From Citrobacter freundii (GTDB taxonomy: Bacteria > Bacteroidota > Bacteroidia > Chitinophagales > Chitinophagaceae): a stretch of DNA of 64,000 nt. Shown here piece after piece: positions 7,674 through 18,200 of this stretch. The notes below the pieces were generated by a model. The model did not search any database, was not told the origin of the DNA, and was given only the letters and a program-made list of their open reading frames with translations. Numbering within the stretch: the first letter of the stretch is position 1; every line of letters starts with the position of its first letter. The stretch lies in contig QFQQ01000009.1 in NCBI GenBank assembly GCA_003243445.1, positions 1-64,000 of the forward strand. The letters run 5' to 3'. The position numbers were made by a program, and so were the translations under genes.

Positions 7674-9614
7674 TTAGTCGGTTGTTTTGAAAGTAACCTG
7701 CCGGAGAATCGTCTTTCCGACAGGCTCCAGGGCGATTTTTTCGGGTTGATTAGTCGATGGGTTGAGCGCTTCCACCATGAATCGAAGCGATGTTCCGTCC
7801 AGACGGGATGGTAACTGACCAGGTTTATACCGGTAGATCACCAGCTTTTCCGGTTTATAGGCCAGATCCGAAAATCCTTTTACCGGAAATGAGCGGGTTT
7901 GTACGACAGTCGCCTTCAACGGATGGGCAAGCACGAGTGGTCCGTATTTGAAATAGGCTTCCTTGTTCTGGTCAAAGGCAGTTTCCAAAGCAGCGGCAAA
8001 CTCAACGGTAATGACCTGCTTTCCGGTCCACTTTTTTTCAATGATCAAAAATCCGTCCTGCTCCTTGTATGGTTCCGATAGGCTGACCGTCGCTGACCAG
8101 GACGGTTTCCGGATCTTCAGCTTGAAATTTGCGCCGTTCCCTTCAACGATAAACCGGACGGAATTGCTCTCCGGAAACGAAGATTCTTCGGTGATCCTGA
8201 CGGATTTTTTATCTAATGTGGTATTTAAGTTGCACGACCCAAATAAGCTGGCAACCAACGCATTTTTGTCTTTAAACCACATGCTTTGTATGTAATAAGG
8301 TGTGATCCGCCCGGCATTGGGAACGCAGCATACAGCTGCATCCTGGTGGGCCGGTGAATACTTGTAGCGGGTCTGTGTTTTGACGGTAGTGTCGCCGTTC
8401 AACCCTCCTGCCATCATGTAGGAATTGTCTGATTTGAGGTAGGCAATGCAGCTCAATTCCGGGTGCCGGGCACCCTGGGCGGCGTTCCAGAACAGGTGCT
8501 CGGCCTTGTCTGCAAACTGCGGATTGCCCGTTTTGAGATAGAGCTCGAGGTAGCTATGCATGAGCTCCTGCATGGAGCAGTACTCATATCCGCGGTTGGT
8601 GGCGTCTGCTGGTTTGCCAGCTATCCATTCGTCGCCGACGGGGCCGCCGGTTGCCGTGGTCATCTGGTCTATCTTTTGTAAAAAGGCCTTCAATGCCCGG
8701 CCAAGTTCCGGGTCGCCAGTCGCCTGGTAAGCGGCGGCCAGGGATCGCAGATGTTCATACGTATGAACGCCGTGCCCCTTCAGCGGCAGATCCGCATTTA
8801 ATAATTTGGCGACCTGGGCGTCCTCATTCAGGACCTGGCTGGAAAAGTCGCGATAGCAGAAAGCCGCATATTGAAGCAAGGTCTTATTTCCGTTAATGCG
8901 ATAAAGCGATTCCAGTACGTCCGTAAAAGTGAGACCGTGCGATAATCCGCCAACATCCGGTTTGACAGAGTAAAATGGATGCGACCGGTTGATGGGATAG
9001 TTGTCCATAACATTTTGGACGGCGCGTTCGACGGCTTTTAAGACTTTCGGGTCTTTTGCGAATTCATACCATCCGATCAGTCCCCGGAGCAGCGTTGTTT
9101 TTGACCAGAGTTCGCCGTTTTCGTTATCGAATTTATATCTCAATTCTTTGTCATAGATCCCAAGATAGCCGTCCGCGTCCTGGGTCGAAAGAATCCGGTC
9201 GACATAATTGCGGACCCGCTCCAGGTGTACCGGATCACCCGTCAACACGGCGGCCCGGATATATCCGTCCCACCAGTTGCTCTGCGTCTCGCTGTTCCAC
9301 CAAAGGAACTGCACCTGCCAGTCGCCGCCCTCGCCCAGTGCTCCCAGGTCTTTGGATCTTATCCGCCGGGTCAGCCGGTCTTTGCCGTAAATATCATCTT
9401 TCAGGATCAGGTCGGGCACCAGGCTGTCGAGGTGGCCGGTGAATCCTGCCAGATCCTTACTGAGCTGATCCCTGAGCCAGCCAGTGGGTTTTATGGCACC
9501 AAGTGGAAGCGGTTGGAATCGTTCCGGGACCGGACCTGCTTTACTGTCCGGCGTCTGGGTAAAAGAGGGCTCGTTGAGGAAAAGCATTGTCAAGGCTAAT
9601 AGGAAGTATTTCAA
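7674..9614 (-). CDS. Secreted GH127-like beta-L-arabinofuranosidase (DUF1680)
   Basis: Exported glycoside hydrolase of 646 residues, signal peptide about 1-19. The (alpha/alpha)6 barrel is recognisable from WWNSETQSNWWDGYIRAA, DADGYLGIY and GLSHGLTFTDVLESLYRI. The zinc/cysteine catalytic set known from GH127 is present in order: E344-Y-C346 (GYEYCSMQE) and the pair C429-C430 (AVCCVPNAGR), the first of the pair matching the nucleophile position. A beta-sandwich domain follows (IRKPSW and similar). The family removes beta-L-arabinofuranose from plant or glycoprotein glycans, and relatives in GH146 have other linkages, so specificity is open. It is first in a two-gene unit with GH13 and lies downstream of the PhyH gene. 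Confidence 0.85.
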   Translation of the reverse strand: MKYFLLALTMLFLNEPSFTQTPDSKAGPVPERFQPLPLGAIKPTGWLRDQLSKDLAGFTGHLDSLVPDLILKDDIYGKDRLTRRIRSKDLGALGEGGDWQVQFLWWNSETQSNWWDGYIRAAVLTGDPVHLERVRNYVDRILSTQDADGYLGIYDKELRYKFDNENGELWSKTTLLRGLIGWYEFAKDPKVLKAVERAVQNVMDNYPINRSHPFYSVKPDVGGLSHGLTFTDVLESLYRINGNKTLLQYAAFCYRDFSSQVLNEDAQVAKLLNADLPLKGHGVHTYEHLRSLAAAYQATGDPELGRALKAFLQKIDQMTTATGGPVGDEWIAGKPADATNRGYEYCSMQELMHSYLELYLKTGNPQFADKAEHLFWNAAQGARHPELSCIAYLKSDNSYMMAGGLNGDTTVKTQTRYKYSPAHQDAAVCCVPNAGRITPYYIQSMWFKDKNALVASLFGSCNLNTTLDKKSVRITEESSFPESNSVRFIVEGNGANFKLKIRKPSWSATVSLSEPYKEQDGFLIIEKKWTGKQVITVEFAAALETAFDQNKEAYFKYGPLVLAHPLKATVVQTRSFPVKGFSDLAYKPEKLVIYRYKPGQLPSRLDGTSLRFMVEALNPSTNQPEKIALEPVGKTILRQVTFKTTD

Positions 9615-9716
9615 GAAAGCTGTAATTTAAATTTATATAAACAGTACAAGATATTATGGTATAATTATTTGTGACTTGCTTAATCTTGGCATTTTAAATT
9701 TTACTTTATATAAAAA

Positions 9717-10538
9717 TCAGGATAGAACCGGGTTCAATGGTGAGTTAATGATCTCACCGGGCACTGCTCCGGGGCACCAGGTTTTCCAGTCGTGTACCTG
9801 GTTCTGGTTCTCCGGATCTTTCAATTTCATATCGCGGTCCATATATATAATGGTCATCACTTTCCGCATCCGGCCGGAGCTGTTCGCGCCGGCGCGATGG
9901 AAGATCCATCCGGAATGAAAGCTGATCTCTCCCACTTCAAAGGGCTCGATCACGTGTTGGAAATCCGTTACTCTCAGCCGCTGCTGCATTACTGCTTCGC
10001 TTTCGTCTCCGATCGCGAGCTCCCGGCCTTCGACGATCTTATGACTGCCTGCACTGAATTCAAGCGGCCCCATTTCCAACGGTGTTTCCTGTAGCGGGAT
10101 CCATGCGGTCACTGTCTTGTCTGTTTGCAGCGGCCAGTAATACTGGTCAGCATGCCAGGGTGTGATGCCTCCGCCGGCTTCCTTGAACAGCGCCTGATCA
10201 TGATAAAGGCGAACGCCCTGCACCTGCATCAGGGCCGCAGCAATATTTGCAAGTTTCCTGCTGAATACCAGTTCCTTAATTGTGTCATCTTCCCGCCAGA
10301 GATTGAAGAGTTGAAGAAAGGCCTTTCCGTAGGTGTCCCGTTCGTTAAGTTCTGTTTTTACACTATTCATCTGGTCGACGCGCGCAGAAATCGCCTCGTT
10401 GAAGAACCAGACGGTTTCAGGTGAGAGAACTTCTTTGAGTTTGATGTAACGGTTTTGCTGGTAAGATCTCAGCTGGCCTGCATTGAAGACAAAAGGGCCA
10501 TTCAGATCCTGGCGGATGGATTCGGGGATATTTGGCAT
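9717..10538 (-). CDS. Phytanoyl-CoA dioxygenase (PhyH) family protein
   Basis: Fe(II)/2-oxoglutarate-dependent oxygenase of the PhyH family, 273 residues, no signal peptide. The iron-binding HxD is H129 and D131 (PWHADQYYW). The distal histidine is H214 (FHSGWIFHRAG), followed by R223 for 2-oxoglutarate. The segment LEMGPLEFSAGSHK is typical of the family. Bacterial members hydroxylate varied small molecules, and the substrate here cannot be read from sequence. It faces the AraC-type regulator across 122 bp and lies 102 bp upstream of the GH127 gene on the same strand, which suggests one regulated sugar-use locus. No SusC/SusD pair accompanies it. Confidence 0.88.
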   Translation of the reverse strand: MPNIPESIRQDLNGPFVFNAGQLRSYQQNRYIKLKEVLSPETVWFFNEAISARVDQMNSVKTELNERDTYGKAFLQLFNLWREDDTIKELVFSRKLANIAAALMQVQGVRLYHDQALFKEAGGGITPWHADQYYWPLQTDKTVTAWIPLQETPLEMGPLEFSAGSHKIVEGRELAIGDESEAVMQQRLRVTDFQHVIEPFEVGEISFHSGWIFHRAGANSSGRMRKVMTIIYMDRDMKLKDPENQNQVHDWKTWCPGAVPGEIINSPLNPVLS

Positions 10539-10612
10539 TGCACTCGTTTTTACAAACTTACAGATCTGCCTATTCGAACAGCGGTACTGTATAGATATTT
10601 ATTGATACAATA

Positions 10613-10644
10613 TTGACAAAATTGGATTATAATAGGTAACTTGG
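10613..10644 (+). promoter_or_regulatory. Candidate promoter of the AraC-type regulator
   Basis: TTG at 10613-10615 and TAACTTGG at 10637-10644, 21 nt apart, approximate the Bacteroidota -33 (TTTG) and -7 (TAnnTTTG) elements. The predicted start point leaves a very short leader before the ATG at 10661. Confidence 0.35.
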
Positions 10645-10660
10645 TGATAAGAAAGTATTA

Positions 10661-11521
10661 ATGAAACCATTTTATGAAGATCTCTCCGGGCGACAAGGCG
10701 CCCAGTCATTTGTAGCCTATTTGCTGGAAGTCCCTGCTTTCGAATTCAAATGGCATTATCATCCGGAGTATGAGCTTACTTTGATCCTTCAGGGAAGCGG
10801 GAAGCGATTAGTGGGTGATAGCCATGAGAATTTTGGCCCGGGTGATCTTGTTCTTATCGGACCTTCCATGCCACATACCTGGGTCAGTGATCAGCTTGAA
10901 ACGGACTGCAAGGCGATCGTGATCCAGTTTCCTGAGGTCTTTGCCAGATCTTTTTCCGGTTTCCGGGAATTGGACAGTGTGGAGGCGATGCTGAAAGATT
11001 GCCGGCAAGGTGTGTGTTTCCCCGGGGAACACTCGGCCCGCAGGCTGCTGGAGGATCTGACGATGTTAAGCCCATCGGAGCGTTTTATACAGCTTATCTC
11101 AGTTCTGGAGTATTTATCAAGGCAAAGACGGAAAACTCTTGCTTCTGAGGACTTTAATCCTGTAACTGGCGGTGACAAAGAAGCCCGTATCAATAAGGTC
11201 TGCCGTTACGTTCACCGTAATATCGATCGCCGTTTCAGTCTTGACGAGGTAGCCGGACTGGTCTTTTTATCCGGTCCCGCGTTCTGTAAGTTCTTCAAAC
11301 GTGCCATGGGAAAAACCTTTTCAGACTATGTAAATGATGTCAGGATCGGGCGTGCCTGTTCATTGCTGACCAGCACAGACCAGCCGATCAGCACTATCGC
11401 GTATAGCTGCGGATTTGAAAACATGTCCTATTTCAACCGGATCTTCCTTCGCAAAAAGAGTATAAACCCTAAAGCATTCCGTGAAAGCTTTTTTCACGTA
11501 AACCAGCCATTGACCGGCTGA
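10661..11521 (+). CDS. AraC family transcriptional regulator with cupin sensor domain
   Basis: Cytoplasmic transcription factor of 286 residues. The N-terminal half (about 10-130) is a cupin-like ligand-binding domain (FKWHYHPEYELTLILQGSG, GDLVLIGPSMPHTW). The C-terminal AraC domain holds two helix-turn-helix motifs, the first around FSLDEVAGLVFLSGPAFCKF and the second around ISTIAYSCGFENMSYFNRIF. Regulators of this build usually respond to sugars and act on neighbouring genes, so the divergent PhyH-GH127-GH13 genes are the likely targets. That link is inferred from position. Confidence 0.9.
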   Translation: MKPFYEDLSGRQGAQSFVAYLLEVPAFEFKWHYHPEYELTLILQGSGKRLVGDSHENFGPGDLVLIGPSMPHTWVSDQLETDCKAIVIQFPEVFARSFSGFRELDSVEAMLKDCRQGVCFPGEHSARRLLEDLTMLSPSERFIQLISVLEYLSRQRRKTLASEDFNPVTGGDKEARINKVCRYVHRNIDRRFSLDEVAGLVFLSGPAFCKFFKRAMGKTFSDYVNDVRIGRACSLLTSTDQPISTIAYSCGFENMSYFNRIFLRKKSINPKAFRESFFHVNQPLTG

Positions 11522-12265
11522 TTTCCGGTGAAGTACTTTTTTCATTTTCAGCGCATAAGCCCGAAACCCTTGCCAGATAAAGGTTTCAGCGAATAATGAT
11601 GTTTCATGTGAAAAATATGTGGAAAACGTTTTTTGGAACGATTAGTTATCGTAAAATTCCGATAAGACTATCGTGTATTTTCATTTGAGTATACGGAACC
11701 TTCCGAAGCAGTGCCTGGGTTTCGATATCCAACCAGACGGTGATCCTGTCTATCCTTTCGAACAAATACCCTGTAAGGGTACATGAAACGCTTGCCTGTA
11801 AACAGTTTAATCCTGTGCGTTAAGCAGACGTAATTCCGGTAAAATCAACACTAAAAGCGTAAAGATCACGAGGAAACATACGATTTTATAACGCTATCTG
11901 AAGGGGTAAAAAGCCCTGTTTTTAGGTGTTTAATTCCTAAGAAATTAGTATTTCCCTTTACTTCGTGACCTGTTTAGGGCAGTCCATACAATAATCCGGC
12001 TTTCCCGGTTGTTTAATAGGCAAGTAATGAGTTATTTTAGCATACGAGATTAGCACATTATCCAAATCCAGAAAAACATGAAACAAAACTACACTCCCCT
12101 CCCACAAATTGCCGCCCCGCCCGGCAGGTTTACCAAAAAACAAATACAAACCGGTTCATCCGGTATCTGAACACCATAAGAAGCTGGTAGTATTCTGGCA
12201 TCATGGCAATCAGCGCAGAAGACCTGTGCATTCCATCGATACCGTTATCTAACTCTACCCGAACC
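11522..12265. other. Non-coding region before the T9SS adhesin
   Basis: About 740 bp with no credible gene. An open frame at 11958-12149 on the minus strand lacks protein-like features. The stretch presumably holds the adhesin promoter and leader. No element matching the consensus on both halves was found. Confidence 0.5.
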
Positions 12266-15200
12266 ATGAAAAGATTTCTGCCCATTTTTTTATTGGGCCT
12301 CCTATTGTTAAACCTTACTCCAACTGGTGCACAAACATTACAACCAGATTACGGTGCCCCCACCACTCCCGTAAACGTTTGTAATGGAAATGCTACTTTC
12401 AAGGTAAAGATCGTCGGAGGTTCTGCCGCCTGCGCTCAGGGCTCATTGACCATCAGTCTGCCCGCAGGTTATCTTTACGCCCCGGCAACTGCTGCATTAA
12501 GCGGCGGTACGGGCACGGTGTCTGAAACTTCTGTTTCGGGAAACACAGCCACACTCAATATCCAATCTATTCCTGCTGCTCCGGGTTTTACCGAGATCAG
12601 CTTTGAGGCTTATGCAACCTGTGCGGCTCTGGCCGCCGGCACTTTAGCCAACAACCAGGTCAGCTATTCCTTCAGTTCTTCCTGCGCTCCTGCCACAACG
12701 GTAACGAGTAACAGTTTCAATACAGAAAGCGCATCCCTCACCATTTCAAATATCACCAACAGCAGTTATTTCGGCGCTGCGGGTGACAACTATACCAGAA
12801 CCATCACTATCACCAACAACGGCTGGGGTTCCATTTCCAGGGTTAACCTGACGGATACCAGCGGAAGCGGCCTTTATATAAAAGGAATTTCTGTTAGTGG
12901 AGGATGGACATTTACAACAAGCAAACTTACCGTGGGAGCTGATACAGTTACCACTTTCACGCTTTTGGGAGGTGCCCTGGCCCAGGGTCAGAGCATTACG
13001 CTGATCGAGAACGTGACGATGGTAAGCAGCTGTAATCTTCTAACCCGTTTTGCTACCTGGTTTGGCTGCGACAATGTGCCTTGCACTGCCAATAATGTCA
13101 GCGGAACCGCAACTGCGGGTGCAACAATCAACAGTTCATACCTGCCTTTCCTGAAAGTGATCCCCGATCTGCAGGCTGTCTTGTGCCGCGGTACCGATTA
13201 CCAACAGCAGGTAAGGTTGACCAATACAGGGAGTGTAAAACTGAATGATCTTAAGCTGAACCTTTTTTCCACGGCTTCATCTCAATCTGCTTCATTGCAG
13301 GCTTTCGATCCATCCGTTCCTGCGTCATCCCAATCTGCTTACGGGAACTTTCAATATAAGACTGGTCTGAACGGAGCCTGGAGTTCACTGAGTCCATCAG
13401 CGTCTTCCAATTTTAATACACCCGCCTTCTGCCTTGGCGGTCTGAATGGCAATCTTTCATTTGGTATCCCGGTGATCTACCCGGGTGACACATTATATAT
13501 ACGTTATACTGAAAAAAATTGTGCAACAGCTGCAGCGGTAAATGGTCCGCTTGTCACAGCAGGAACCCTGATCAGGTATGATTTTGAAGCGCCCTGCGGC
13601 GGAAGAACAGCGGCTGTGTCTTCGCTGTTGCGTACACCTGTGCTTACAGAGATCGTTCCGCAGGCTTCACTTCCGGCGAGCATGGTGCCCGGCCCGGCCT
13701 ATAATTTTAACTACCGGTTTCCTGTTTCCAATAGCGGCCTTTATACCAATACAGGTGCAAACGCTTCTTCCGTTACGTTTGAACTGCGGTTGCCTGCAAA
13801 CATCGTATTCAGTGGGAACGCGGCTGATGTGGTGCTGAAACACCCGGTAACAGGTGCTCCTCTCGCAAGCCCTGCTTCATTTAATTATAACCCGGGAACA
13901 CATATAATTCGTCTTTCCTATACTATCACTGCCGGATTCACTGTTGCAACCATTCAAAATGCGATCCTCGGATTTCAGAATATGACTCTTGATTGCGGTA
14001 TTCCATCGACCGGAAACACCGTAACCCTGGATGCATACCTGAAGACCAGCCCTGCCTGCGGTGCTGAAGAGTGGTTATTCTCACAGGCATCGGCAGTTAG
14101 TTTTGCCTGTCCTCAGCCTCCCTGTAGTGTGAGAGGCGGCATGGAGTTCTCCGGATTTTCCATGCAACGTACCAATGTTGGTTTTGCTGATAATGACAAT
14201 AACGGCGTAGCCGATCCTGCAGGCAGCATTGACTTTTCAAAGATCCGTACCGATCTGGCCATGCCGGGTGATACGATCATGGCGACTTTCAATGGCCGGA
14301 TCGTTGGAGGTACTTCTTCTCCGAGTTTCCAATATGCTTATGCTGTTGATACGTTCACTTCAGGTGCCAGTCATCTGACTAACCTTTATGCCCGCGTTGA
14401 GATCTACCTGTTCGGCAGCACCACTCCTTATTATGTTTGTCCGAATGTGCCGATCCAGGGAACGGGAGCCATCCGTAAAGTGGATGCGAGTCTTTCAACC
14501 ATGAACAGTATCGCGCCGATCCCGGGATATTTTGAGTACCTGGATGGAGATTCGCTTGTTGTATATACATATTATAAAGTTTCGGGTAATCCTGGCTCTG
14601 TATACGTTCCTGTTGAAACAAAGAATGCTTTTTACCTGAGTGATATTGCCAACCCGGCTTCGGCGGCTGACCAGTATACCTGCGGAAATAATTTGTCCGG
14701 AGATCTTACCATCGTTGGTTACCAGGCAGGAATTTCCGGTACCCAAACCTATACTTCTGTTGGAAATGGCAATATCACCACTTCCATGAACCACTACCTT
14801 TCTATCGGTGGTGCGGCTGAGGGCAGCAAACCGTTCGTCAATGAGTATCGCCCGATCAGTATCCATGATGAAGCGCGATATACAGTGCCGGCCAACTATG
14901 ATTATGTTTCCGCAACGGTCACCTATAATTATACGACCGGTGTTGGAGCCGCTACAGCCAAGACGGTTTCCATCTCCCCGGTAAATTCAACGGCGAGTCC
15001 GCTTGTATTTAATATTGCCAGCTTATTCCAGAACGGCACCTTCATTGCCGGTGATCAGGGTAATAGTCTTACGTTGAACGTGACTATCAAACCGGCTTGC
15101 GAAGCGCCGGCTTCCTCGGCTGCTTTGTTCAATATGAGCCAGGTGCAGACCCCTGGTTTCAGCACCGGTTTTGGCGGATCATCCATCACAGGCAGGGACA

Positions 15201-18200
15201 GCATTTATCTCACAATACCCGAAATCATTGCCAGTACAGCGAATACGACCCCTACTTCCAACGATGCGACCGTAAGCTGGGAGATCCAGATCAGCAATCC
15301 GACCATCGCTACAGCATCCCGGGTTTGGATGGCAAAATCAGCCGGCCCTGGTGTTACGATCACCAGTATTCAACGGCTGAGCGGCCCCGGAGGCTTTGTT
15401 CTTTCAACGCTGACACCTGGCGCCGGCGGTATTTACCAGCTCGGTTCACTGACGCAGTCGAGCAATTATTATCGCATAAACGCGACTTATACTAGCTGTG
15501 AAAAAGACCACATGAAGCTCGCGTACTGGTACGATTGTGCCGGTACGGGTTATCCCACCAGTGTCGCTTCGGCTTCATTCAAAAAGGAAATTGATCTTGC
15601 CGTGATCCCGCTTCAGCCGGCATTGCAGACGACGATCGTTAGCGAACCCGCGGGTGCAACCCATGATTTTTGCGATGTGCTGAATTATGAAATTGAAACG
15701 ATCAATACAGGCTCTTCAGCGGTAAATAGTCTCACGGTAACTGTCGCATTGCCTGCGGCTGGTACCAGCTATGTTCCCGGTTCATTCAAATTGCAGTATC
15801 CTGCGGGAACAGGTTCTTATATCACGATCCCGGATGCGCAGGTAAATGTGGGTTCTTCCACTATCGTGTTTACGATCCCCTCCGGTGAGATCAGCCAGCT
15901 GTTCTCTACTGAAGGATTCCGGATCCGTTTTGGTTTGACCACAGCCTGTGCATTTGGCAGCGGTGGCAGCTTCCGGTTCTATTCAACGGGATCATCTTTC
16001 TGCGGCATTTCTACAAGCTCCACGCCACAGCAAAGCCAGAAAGTAACTATCAATGGTATTCCGCAATACACGAATATTTACAGCATCAGCTCGCTTACCA
16101 CAACCGGCCTGCTGGATTGTACTACCGGTGATATCGTTGCGAATTATAAATTCAAGATCATCAACCAGGGGCCGTTGCCGACAACAACTGCCGATGGTTT
16201 CAGGGTAAGTCTTCCTTCTCCATGGGAGCTGAATACTTCTTCTATCAGCTTTACGCATGATCCGGGTGGCGCGAGCTATTCAGGCCTGACCGGTGGCAAT
16301 TACAACTTCCAGATGGGAGCAGGCGTTGCCGCGGGTGATTCTGTTGTGTTCACTGCAACGGTGCGGATTCCCGCAGCGGCTGCGGCAACCTATCCAACGG
16401 GCACGAGTGCTGCTGCAACTGAACAGGCCGTGGTGCGTTATGGCGGCGTATGTTCTCAAACAGGTGTTGCTTGTCCTGTCACTGAAGTAGTGCTGGCAAC
16501 ACAGAATTCTACAACCTTCACTTATAACGGTGGTCAGACCGGTTTGCCTGTTGTGCAGGTGACCAACCCCGCTCCCGTTTGCTCTCCTGCAACAGTTGAT
16601 ATCACACAGGCAGGCATTACGGCGGGTAGTACACCGGGCTTAACTTATACTTATTTCACTGATGCAGCAGGAACAACGCCATTGACCAATCCTTCTGCGG
16701 TTTCGGCAAGCGGAACTTATTACATTAAAGGAACGACTGTGGGTGGTTGTTCCAATATCAAACCGGTTGTGGTAGTGATCAATCCATTGCCACTCGCCAG
16801 CATTTCTTACGCCGGCTCTCCTTTCTGTGGTGGAACGGCGGGTAGTGTTACACAAACCGGTCAGACCGGAGGAACGTATGCTTCTACTTCCGGACTTGCG
16901 ATCAATCCAACAACAGGTGCGATCAATCCGGGTGCAAGCACTCAGGGAACATATCTTGTTACTTATACCTTCACTAACGGAACCTGCAGCAATACTGCAA
17001 CAACAACCGTTGTGATCGGTGCATTGCCGGTTGCTTCCATTACTTATCCTAATTCACCATATTGTGCATCAGGTGCGGGTACTAACATGGCCACTGTTAA
17101 TCAGACCGGGCAGACCGGCGGATCTTACAGCTCAACAACCGGCCTTTCCATCAACCCGACAACCGGAACTGTGGATGTTGGTGCAAGCACGCCAGGCACA
17201 TATACCGTTACCTATACAGCAAGCAACGGTACCTGTACAACCACAGCCACAACGTCCATCGTGATCGGTGCGACGCTGAACCTTACTATCACCAACCCTG
17301 CGCCGGTGTGTACGCCAAATACAGTGGACATTACGGCTGCTGCGATCACTGCGGGAAGTACGCCGGGTCTCACCTTCCAGTATTATACTGACGCGGCTGG
17401 AACAACGGCGCTGGCCAACCCTTCAGCTGTTTCGACAGGCGGCACTTATTATATTCAGGGAACTTCTGCCGGCGGTTGTACAACACCGGTCAAACCTGTA
17501 CAGGTAGTGATCAGCCCGTTACCGGTTGCCACGATTGCTTATAATGGCGCGCCGTTCTGCGGTGCAACAACTGTTGCAGTTTCGCAAACCGGTCAGACTG
17601 GCGGCACTTATTCTTCTACCGCCGGACTTTCGCTCAATCCAACAACAGGTGCGATCAATGTGGGTAGCAGTACGCCGGGCACTTATACAGTTACGTATAC
17701 ATTCACCAATGGCACTTGTACAAATACGGCTACGACCACTGTTACGATTATCAATGCTCCTGCGCTGGTAACACATGATCCTGCGCCGGTATGTTCTCCC
17801 GCTACAGTGGATCTTACTGCGTCAGCGGTGACTGCGGGCAGCACACCAGGGTTAAGTTTCAATTATTTTACTGATGCTGCAGGAACAAATGTTCTTGCTA
17901 ATCCAAACGCCGTCGGTACAAGCGGTACATATTATATCCAGGGTTCTTCACCATCCGGTTGTGTGACGACGATCGTTCCCGTAACAGTTAGTATACTGCC
18001 TCCATTGGTGGCGTCTATCAGCTATCCGGGTTCGCCTTATTGCCAGGGAGCGGCTGGTTCTGCAAGCGTAACGCAAACAGGACAAGGCGGCGGTGTGTAT
18101 AGTTCTACCTCCGGCCTTTCTATCAATCCTGCAACAGGTGCGATCAATATTGCAGCAAGTACTCCGGGTACTTACACCGTTACTTATTCGTTCGGTAACG

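Noticed and set aside
11958..12149. 63-aa minus-strand frame upstream of the adhesin
   Set aside because: Composition not protein-like. It lies in what is probably the adhesin leader.
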